The notes under the pieces were generated by a model. The model was given only the letters and a program-made list of their open reading frames with translations, did no database searches and was not told the DNA's origin. DNA of 45,787 nt from a bacterium (GTDB lineage Bacteria; Desulfobacterota; JAPLJL01), in assembly GCA_028713675.1 (NCBI GenBank), contig JAQTNV010000027.1, positions 1 to 45,787 on the forward strand, given 5' to 3'. Made by a program: the position numbers and the translations under genes. Below, in pieces: positions 40,119-45,787 of the stretch (positions are counted from its first letter, which is position 1; each line of letters starts with the position of its first letter).

Positions 40119-42212
40119 TTACGGGGCGGGTTGGGTAACGGTAGACGCATCAAGCGTGACCGCGGTCTGGGCAAGCAGCCTGCCGTTCACGGATGCGCCG
40201 GTCGCCAGGGTAATCTCGGTTTGAGAAAGCACGACGCCCTCCAGGTGCGCGGTCGTATCCAGCGCGACCGCCCCGTAAGCCTGCCAGAAAATGTTCTTGG
40301 CCAGGGCTCCGCCGGACAGGATTACTTTGGTCGCAGACGCCTGGGTGATCCCGCCCGCGATCTGGAAGATCCAGACATCGGTGGGGCTGCCTTTAATGGT
40401 CACATCCGATGAGATCAAAACTCCGGTGCCCCACTTGTAGAGGCCGGGGACGAGCGTCAGGCCGCTGATATTTCCTGCGCCCAGTTCGGTGAAATCCGGG
40501 GTCGGCCTTCCGGCGGCGTCGGTGAATGCGGTTTCCATATTGCTGATGGCCGTGGTCATGTTATCCGGAGTCGGCACTGCATAGTCGGCCGCGAACACCT
40601 GTCCGGTCACCTGCGTGGATTTCGAAAATACATTGCTGGAATCGGCGATCAGTGAGAATCCGGTTATGCCGGTGGAATCGATCGGGCTGACGCCAATGTT
40701 TCCGGTAATCGCGGAGGTTGGGATGGTGTCAATGCCTGACTTTGACAGGATCACGAAGTTTCCGGCCTGGCCGAGGAGTACCGGGGCCGGCCCCAGATGC
40801 GTGCTCGTACCGGTTGTGAAGCTCCAGACATAGGCACTGGCCAGCGCATTGCCGGCCAGGTCCTTGGCCCCGGTGGCAATCGTGGCGGTATATAAGGTGC
40901 CGGCCGCGAGATTGCCTGCTGGGCTGAAGGTTGCAATGGTGCCGGCGTATGTCACCGTGCCGCTGACCGGCGTGGTCCCTTGCTTAACCGTAAGGGCGGC
41001 TGTGAGGGTCAACGGATCCATCGCCTCGCTGAAGGTGGCGGCGATTTTCGTGTTGATCGGCACATCCGGGGCCAGGTTCGCGGGGTCTACGATCGCAACT
41101 GTGGGCGGGGTGGTGTCCGGGGTCGTACCGGTCGTGAAACTCCAGACGTAGGCACTGGCCAGCGCATTGCCGGCCAGGTCCTTGGCCCCGGTGGAAATCG
41201 TAGCGGTATATAAGGTGCCGGCCGCGAGATTGCCGGCCGGCGTGAAGGTCGCAATGGTTCCGGCGTATGTCACCGTGCCGCTGACCGGCGTGGTCCCCTG
41301 CTTGATGGTAAAGGTTGCCGAAGTGAGGGTCAGCGGGTCCATCGCCTCAGTGAAGGTGGCGGCGATTTTCTTGTTGATCGGCACATTCGTAGCCAGGTTC
41401 ACTGGGGCTACGATCACAACCGTGGGCAGGGTGGTGTCCGGGATGGTGCCGGTCGTGAAACTCCAGACGTAGGCACTGGCCAGCGCATTGCCGGCCAGGT
41501 CCTTGGCCCCGGTGGAAATCGTAGCGGTATATACGGTGCTGGCCGCGAGATTGGCTGCCGGAGTGAAGGTCGCCGCGGTGCCGGCGTAGGTTATCGTGCC
41601 GGGGACAAGCGTGGTCCCTTGCTTAACCGTAAAGGCAGCCGTGAAGGTCAGCGGATCTATCGCCTCGTTGAAGGTGGCCACGATTTTACTGTTGATCTGC
41701 ACATTCGTAGCCAGATCCGCGGGGGTTACGATTACAACCGTGGGCGGGGTAGTGTCCGGGGTCGTACCGGTCGTAAAACTCCAGACGTAGGCACTGGCCA
41801 GCGCATTGCCCGCCAGGTCTGTGGCCCCGATGGAAATGGTGGCGGTATATACGGTGCTGGCCGCGAGATCGCTGGCCGGCGTAAAGGTCGCCGCGGTGCC
41901 GGCGTAGGTTACCGCGCCGCTGACCGGCGTAGTCCCCTGCGTAATGGTAAAGGTAGTCGTAGAGAGGGTCAGCGGGTCCATCTCCTCGCTGAAGAGGGCG
42001 GCGATTTTCCTGTTGATCGGCACATCCGTGGCCAGATCCGCGGGGTTTACGAAAGTAACCATGGGTGCGGTAGTGTCCGAGGCCGTGTTGCTTTTATCGT
42101 TCCCGCATCCGGAGCCCATCAGGCCGATGGAGAGCAGCAGTACGGCCGTGGCGAACACCGGACCCCCGGCCGTCCATACGTGTTTCCTTAAACTTTTCAT
42201 TAGATTCCTCAT
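40119..42212 (-). CDS. Lipoprotein with four SbsA/Big_5 Ig-like repeats and a DUF3494 ice-binding-like domain
   Basis: From ATG 42212 (697 aa) a signal segment ends in a lipobox (LMGSGC, Cys36). Four Ig-like repeats of about 106 residues follow, each with VxIVxPAxLAxxVPINxKIAATF near the start and LAGNALASAYVWSFTTGT at the end. The last 200 residues are a DUF3494 domain (VLLGQAGNFVILSKSGI ... GAGNISGLTLVPGLYKW ... DVWIFQIAGGI ... GGALAKNIFWQ ... LEGVVLSQTEITLATGASVNGRLL), the ice-binding-protein fold. Ice binding, adhesion or surface display are all possible. The start was chosen for AAGGAG at 6 nt; ATGs at 42200 and 42251 are alternatives. Confidence 0.88.
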   Translation of the reverse strand: MRNLMKSLRKHVWTAGGPVFATAVLLLSIGLMGSGCGNDKSNTASDTTAPMVTFVNPADLATDVPINRKIAALFSEEMDPLTLSTTTFTITQGTTPVSGAVTYAGTAATFTPASDLAASTVYTATISIGATDLAGNALASAYVWSFTTGTTPDTTPPTVVIVTPADLATNVQINSKIVATFNEAIDPLTFTAAFTVKQGTTLVPGTITYAGTAATFTPAANLAASTVYTATISTGAKDLAGNALASAYVWSFTTGTIPDTTLPTVVIVAPVNLATNVPINKKIAATFTEAMDPLTLTSATFTIKQGTTPVSGTVTYAGTIATFTPAGNLAAGTLYTATISTGAKDLAGNALASAYVWSFTTGTTPDTTPPTVAIVDPANLAPDVPINTKIAATFSEAMDPLTLTAALTVKQGTTPVSGTVTYAGTIATFSPAGNLAAGTLYTATIATGAKDLAGNALASAYVWSFTTGTSTHLGPAPVLLGQAGNFVILSKSGIDTIPTSAITGNIGVSPIDSTGITGFSLIADSSNVFSKSTQVTGQVFAADYAVPTPDNMTTAISNMETAFTDAAGRPTPDFTELGAGNISGLTLVPGLYKWGTGVLISSDVTIKGSPTDVWIFQIAGGITQASATKVILSGGALAKNIFWQAYGAVALDTTAHLEGVVLSQTEITLATGASVNGRLLAQTAVTLDASTVTQPAP

Positions 42213-42388
42213 TAGATTTCTCCTTTTCCTGTTTAGATGTTTGCGATTCATTTTCGATGACGATCTCGAATCCGATCTTGGAGATGGTTTTCGTTGGTTC
42301 CTCCTTCTGAGTATTACTAGTGCAATCGTCGTGCCGCATTCGCGCCTTTGGGTAAGTGGCTGAATTCCCTCCCTTTGGGGGAAAAACT
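42213..42388. other. Leader/spacer between the lipoprotein and the 72-aa gene
   Basis: No gene supported. Some ATG-proximal sequence may belong to a longer N terminus of the lipoprotein. No clear promoter is seen. Confidence 0.35.
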
Positions 42389-42405
42389 GGGTGAACCGGG
42401 CACCC
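42389..42405 (-). terminator. Terminator of the 72-aa protein gene
   Basis: On the minus strand GGGTG-CCCGGTT-CACCC is followed by AGTTTTT. It lies about 160 nt after the stop of the gene at 42565-42783. Confidence 0.6.
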
Positions 42406-42454
42406 CCAAACCATCATCAATATGATCCAACGTCAATCAAAACGATGGGATTGC

Positions 42455-42520
42455 CATTTGGCAGACCACCGATGAATCCGGTGTCGGCTGGGACGCAAGA
42501 CCTATGCCGAAACCCCCGTT
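42455..42520 (+). ncRNA. Weak candidate for a c-di-GMP-I (GEMM)-like RNA element
   Basis: The plus strand has GGCAGACC, a hairpin (ACCGA-TGAA-TCCGGT), then GGGACGCAAGACC. The GEMM aptamer core reads GGCAAACC-hairpin-GGGACGCAAAGCC. The flanks do not match well and no plus-strand gene follows, so this is tentative. Confidence 0.2.
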
Positions 42521-42564
42521 AATGCAAAGCAAAAAGAGGTGAGGTCAGCAGGTTGTTTATAGCT

Positions 42565-42783
42565 TCAGCGCCGCGGAGCCTGCAGTTCGACGGCCTTGCC
42601 GGACCATGCCGTCTGCGGCAGCTGGATGGCGGAGGCCCTTCCCGCATGTCGCATGATTTCATCGATGGCCTGTGCTGCGAGCCACGACACCTCCCGTGGA
42701 TCAACGCTGTAGCGCGCGGCTTCATCGTATACGGCCACCACCAGATCGCCCAGTGATACAGTTGAATGTCTGTCAGTTCTCAT
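42565..42783 (-). CDS. Small conserved-looking protein, 72 aa, unknown function
   Basis: From ATG 42783, with GGAG 7 nt upstream, the protein reads MRTDRHSTVSLGDLVVAVYD and continues EAARYSVDPREVSWLAAQAIDEIMRHAG with a basic C terminus. It is predicted helical and soluble. I do not recognise a family. It lies between the two DUF3494 genes on the same strand; the track start 8 codons earlier lacks a ribosome site. Confidence 0.65.
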   Translation of the reverse strand: MRTDRHSTVSLGDLVVAVYDEAARYSVDPREVSWLAAQAIDEIMRHAGRASAIQLPQTAWSGKAVELQAPRR

Positions 42784-42924
42784 ATGTTTTCTCCCGGTAA
42801 AGAACACCGTATGTTTTTATCCTGTCTTGGATACATGTTTTATAAAATCCTTCTTTGGTCAGGTCTGAGTTTTACGTGTCGCAAGCGCGTCCGCGTCATC
42901 GCGTCAGGACCCTAATTCCCTTCC

Positions 42925-45787
42925 TCATGGGGAGGGAATGGTAATGATGTTTTGATCCAGGGCCACGGTTCCGGTAAATGCCAACGCCCTGCCGTTCAGC
43001 GTCGCGCCGGTCTGCATTGTGATTGAGGCATCGGCCATGATGGTCCCGGAGAAGTTAACGGTCGTTCCGAGGGTCGCCTGGGTTCCGACCTGCCAGAAGA
43101 TGTTCTTGGCCAAGGCACCGCCGGCCAGGGTAACAATGACACCATTGCTGATGATGAGATCGGTCGCGATCTGGAATATCCAGACATCGTTGGCGCTGCC
43201 CGTAAGCGTGAACCCGGTCGTCGCGATCGCCCCGCCCGTGAATTTATAGAGGCCCGGGACGAGATTCAGCCCGGCAAGATTTCCGGATCCGGGATTCAGA
43301 AAAGTGCCGGTGGGTATGGGGGTTCTTCCCTTGGCATCGTTATACGCTATGGTCAGGTCGCCTTTGGCTTCCGTTAACATGGCCGGAGTGGGATCAGCCA
43401 TGTTGGCTGCGTAAATACGTCCGGGCGCAGTCACTTGGGGCGAGGTCGCATATCCGGTCGAATCCGTTTGTGAAAATCCGGTTATGAAAGACTCAGCGGC
43501 CGGGCTGGTCCCCACATCCCCGGTAATCGCGGACGCGGGGACGGTGGTGACCGCGTAGCCGGCCAGAACCGCAAAACGGGAGGCCTGTCCGAGGACTACC
43601 GGATTAAGGGCTATTGTTTCTGCGCCGGTGGTAAAGCTCCAGACGTAGTTGCCGGCCAGCGCATTGCCCGCGAGGTCCTTGGCCCCGGTGGCAATCGTGG
43701 CGGTGTATACGGTGCCGGCCGTGAGATTGCCGGCCGGCGTGAAGGTCGCCACGGTACCGGCGTAGGTCACCGCGCCGCTGACCGGCGTGGTCCCTTGCTT
43801 AACGGTAAAGGTTGCCGTAGTGAGGGTCAGCGGGTCCATCGTCTCGCTGAAGGTGGCGGCGATTTTCTTGTTGATCGGCACATTCGTGGCCAGGTTCGCG
43901 GGGTCGACGATCGCAACCGTGGGCGGGATGGTGTCCGGGATCGTACCGGTCGTGAAGCTCCAAACGTAGGCACTGGCCAGCGCATTGCCCGCCAGGTCCG
44001 TAACCCCGGTCTCAAGCGTGACCGTATAGAGGGTGTTGGGGTCGAGATTGCCGGTCGGATCGCAGATCACGGTGACGCCAATCTGGGTCAGAGCGCCTGC
44101 AATCGACTCCGTCGAGCCTTGCCGCGTGAAGCTTGCGTAACGGAACGTCATGGGGTCCATCACTTCACTGAAAGTGGCGGATACGTTCGTATTCAAGGCC
44201 ACATTGGCGGCGTTATTCCCAGGGATTGTGGAGATGACCGTGGGCGGAGTGGTGTCCGGCACCGGCCCCGTCGTAAACGTCCAGCTGTGGTCGGCCGCCA
44301 AGGGATTACCGCACTGGTCCTTGATCGTATTGCTGATCCAGGCCGTGTATTCGGTATTGGGGTCGAGACGGATGGTCGGGGTGAAGAGCGCGGTGACGCC
44401 GACGTAGGTCACGGCGCCTGCGACAGGCGTCGTCCCTTTACGCAAAGTGAAGGTGGCCGTGGAGATCGTCCGGAAGTCCATCGCCTCGCTGAAGATGGCG
44501 GTAATGGACGCGTTAAGCGCCACTGCCGCCGCGCCATTCGGAGGGGTGGTGAAGCTCAATAGGGGCGGGGTGGTGTCCGTGGTCTGGCCGGTGGTGAAGC
44601 TCCAGACGTAATTTGCCGCCATGATATTGCCCGCCAGGTCCTTGACTCCGGTGGTAATCGTGGCTGTATACAGGGTGTTGAGAGTGAGACTGCTGGTCGG
44701 GGTGAAGAACGCGGTGACGCCAACATACGTCACCGTGCCAGGGACCAGCAGCATTCCGTTAAGCCTCAGAATGAAGGTAGCCGTGGAAATAGTCAGCGGG
44801 TTCATCGCCTCGCTGAAGGTGGCGGCGATGGGCGCGTTGAGCACCACCGCTCCCACACCAACTGCAGGGATGGTGGAATTCACCTGGGGCGGGGTGGTAT
44901 CCGGGGTCGGGCCGGTGGTGAAGCTCCAGACGTAATTTGCCGCCATGACATTGCCGGCCAGGTCTTTGACCATATTGTTGAACCTGGCCGTGTACAGGGT
45001 GTTTGGGGCGAGAGGGACGGTCGGGATGAAGAGCGCGGTGACGCCGACGTAGGTCACGGCGCCGGGGACGGGCGTTGTCCCGTTAAGCAACGAGAAGGTG
45101 GTGGTGGAGATCGTCAGCGGGTTCATCGCCTCGCTGAAGATGGCGGCGATGTGCGCGTTGAGCGCCACGGCCGTCGCGCCATTCAGGGGGGTGGTGGAAC
45201 TCACCTGGGGCGGGGTGGTGTCCGGGGTCGGGCCGGTGGTGAAGGTCCAGACGTAATTTGCCGCCATGACATTGCCGGCCAGGTCTTTGACCATATTGTT
45301 GAACCTGGCCGTATACAGGGTGTTTGGGGCGAGAGGGACGGTCGGGATGAAGAGCGCGGTGACGCCGACGTAGGTCACGGCGCCGGGAACGGGCGTTGTC
45401 CCGTTAAGCAACGAGAAGGTGGTGGTGGAGATCGTCAGCGGGTTCATCTCCTCGCTGAAGGTGGCGGTGATGGGCGCGTTGAGCGCCACTTCCGCCGCGC
45501 CATTCAGAGGGGTGGTGGAACTTACCTCCGGTGGGGTGGTGTCCGGGATCTCGCCGGTGGTGAAGCTCCAGCTATAATCATTGGCCAGCGCATTGTCTGC
45601 CAGGTCCTTGGCCCCGGCGGTAATCGTGGCCGTATATATGGTGTTGGGGGCAAGAGGGATGGTCGGGATGAAGAGCGCGGTGACGCCGACGTAGGTCACG
45701 GCGCCGGGAACGGGCGTTGTCCCGTTAAGCAACGAGAAGGTGGTGGTGGAGATCGTCAGCGGGTTCATCTCCTCGCTGAAGGTGGCG
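42925..45787 (-). CDS. Large Ig-repeat (SbsA/Big_5) surface protein with C-terminal DUF3494 domain (5' end beyond window)
   Basis: At least 953 residues, open to the window edge (the frame reads ATFSEEM before the first internal Met). One partial and six full Ig-like repeats run from the edge, several exactly 107 residues long (EVSSTTPLNGAAEVALNAP ... DLAGNVMAANYVWTFTTG). The last two resemble the repeats of the neighbour at 40119. The DUF3494 domain follows (PVVLGQASRFAVLAGYAV ... NLAGLNLVPGLYKF ... NDVWIFQIATDLIIS ... GGALAKNIFWQVG ... GRALAFTGTVALDQNII). It is probably a secreted or anchored adhesin or ice-binding protein; the anchoring signal is outside the window. Confidence 0.9.
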   Translation of the reverse strand, partial: ATFSEEMNPLTISTTTFSLLNGTTPVPGAVTYVGVTALFIPTIPLAPNTIYTATITAGAKDLADNALANDYSWSFTTGEIPDTTPPEVSSTTPLNGAAEVALNAPITATFSEEMNPLTISTTTFSLLNGTTPVPGAVTYVGVTALFIPTVPLAPNTLYTARFNNMVKDLAGNVMAANYVWTFTTGPTPDTTPPQVSSTTPLNGATAVALNAHIAAIFSEAMNPLTISTTTFSLLNGTTPVPGAVTYVGVTALFIPTVPLAPNTLYTARFNNMVKDLAGNVMAANYVWSFTTGPTPDTTPPQVNSTIPAVGVGAVVLNAPIAATFSEAMNPLTISTATFILRLNGMLLVPGTVTYVGVTAFFTPTSSLTLNTLYTATITTGVKDLAGNIMAANYVWSFTTGQTTDTTPPLLSFTTPPNGAAAVALNASITAIFSEAMDFRTISTATFTLRKGTTPVAGAVTYVGVTALFTPTIRLDPNTEYTAWISNTIKDQCGNPLAADHSWTFTTGPVPDTTPPTVISTIPGNNAANVALNTNVSATFSEVMDPMTFRYASFTRQGSTESIAGALTQIGVTVICDPTGNLDPNTLYTVTLETGVTDLAGNALASAYVWSFTTGTIPDTIPPTVAIVDPANLATNVPINKKIAATFSETMDPLTLTTATFTVKQGTTPVSGAVTYAGTVATFTPAGNLTAGTVYTATIATGAKDLAGNALAGNYVWSFTTGAETIALNPVVLGQASRFAVLAGYAVTTVPASAITGDVGTSPAAESFITGFSQTDSTGYATSPQVTAPGRIYAANMADPTPAMLTEAKGDLTIAYNDAKGRTPIPTGTFLNPGSGNLAGLNLVPGLYKFTGGAIATTGFTLTGSANDVWIFQIATDLIISNGVIVTLAGGALAKNIFWQVGTQATLGTTVNFSGTIMADASITMQTGATLNGRALAFTGTVALDQNIITIPSP
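44880..45787 (-). repeat. 321-nt tandem DNA repeats encoding Ig-like domains
   Basis: The landmark GTTTGGGG or GTTGGGGG recurs at 45001, 45322 and 45643 (spacing 321 nt = 107 codons), with long identical stretches such as GTGACGCCGACGTAGGTCAC in each unit. Repeats nearer the C terminus are more diverged. Confidence 0.9.

Noticed and set aside
42553..42756. Plus-strand 67-codon frame antisense to the 72-aa gene
   Set aside because: No ribosome site; composition is a shadow of the minus-strand gene, which has a good start context.

Overview
The window looks like a chromosomal contig of a moderately GC-rich Gram-negative bacterium. The evidence is a TonB-dependent receptor, an Omp85-type outer-membrane protein, lipoboxes and periplasmic HtrA proteases. 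The mix of FmdB zinc ribbon, ArsR, QueG-like ferredoxin, WrbA, HD-GYP regulators and MYXO-CTERM-like tails points to a deltaproteobacterial (Desulfobacterota-like) lineage. That placement is inference, since there is no rRNA or other marker here. No tRNA, rRNA, CRISPR array, integrase or transposase was found.

Layout. 1-4.0 kb (+): end of a TonB receptor, an EmrE-type efflux pump and two exported or unknown proteins. 4.0-5.2 kb: an AT-rich lipoprotein gene between 20-bp direct repeats. 5.2-13.1 kb (-): GNAT, GIY-YIG, polysaccharide deacetylase, a sulfite-oxidase-fold lipoprotein, an extended SDR paired with an LCIB-type carbonic anhydrase homologue, a transporter/GDT1 pair and a MaoC hydratase. 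13.2-18.7 kb: a TIP30-like SDR, a HEAT-like/beta-barrel pair, and a degenerate protease beside an active multi-PDZ HtrA. 18.9-21.3 kb: four small genes (Ig-like lipoprotein, HicB, FmdB, ArsR) between long inverted repeats. 21.4-26.1 kb: CrtC/AttH-like lipoprotein, ferredoxin, MYXO-CTERM-like mini-protein, hotdog protein, WrbA and a PAS-GGDEF protein with a broken signature.

26.2-31.7 kb (-) is a tight cluster: AI-2E exporter, Omp85 barrel, a fused phospholipase-like/barrel protein and BrkB. 31.9-38.9 kb (-) is a signalling cluster: a triple-PAS histidine kinase, two near-identical Rcp1-like receivers, a hybrid kinase, a receiver with a repeated tail and an HD-GYP regulator. 39.0-45.8 kb (-) holds envelope and stress genes: a second barrel paralogue, lmo0937, CsbD and two large Ig-repeat proteins ending in DUF3494 (ice-binding-like) domains.

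The most unusual signal is non-coding. In the 1-25 kb part almost every intergenic gap carries a degenerate tandem array with a strict 7-nt period. These arrays start at, or within about 16 nt of, the stop codons of at least eleven genes, usually purine-rich on the mRNA strand and rich in TAG/TAA/TGA. In four genes the stop codon itself lies in the array. Because 7 is not a multiple of 3, such arrays give stop codons in all three frames. Two identical-length (94 bp) GTAG-hairpin doublets, a 150-200 bp inverted repeat and several dispersed palindromes accompany them. The 26-33 kb and 39-46 kb blocks almost lack these arrays, which suggests a different history.
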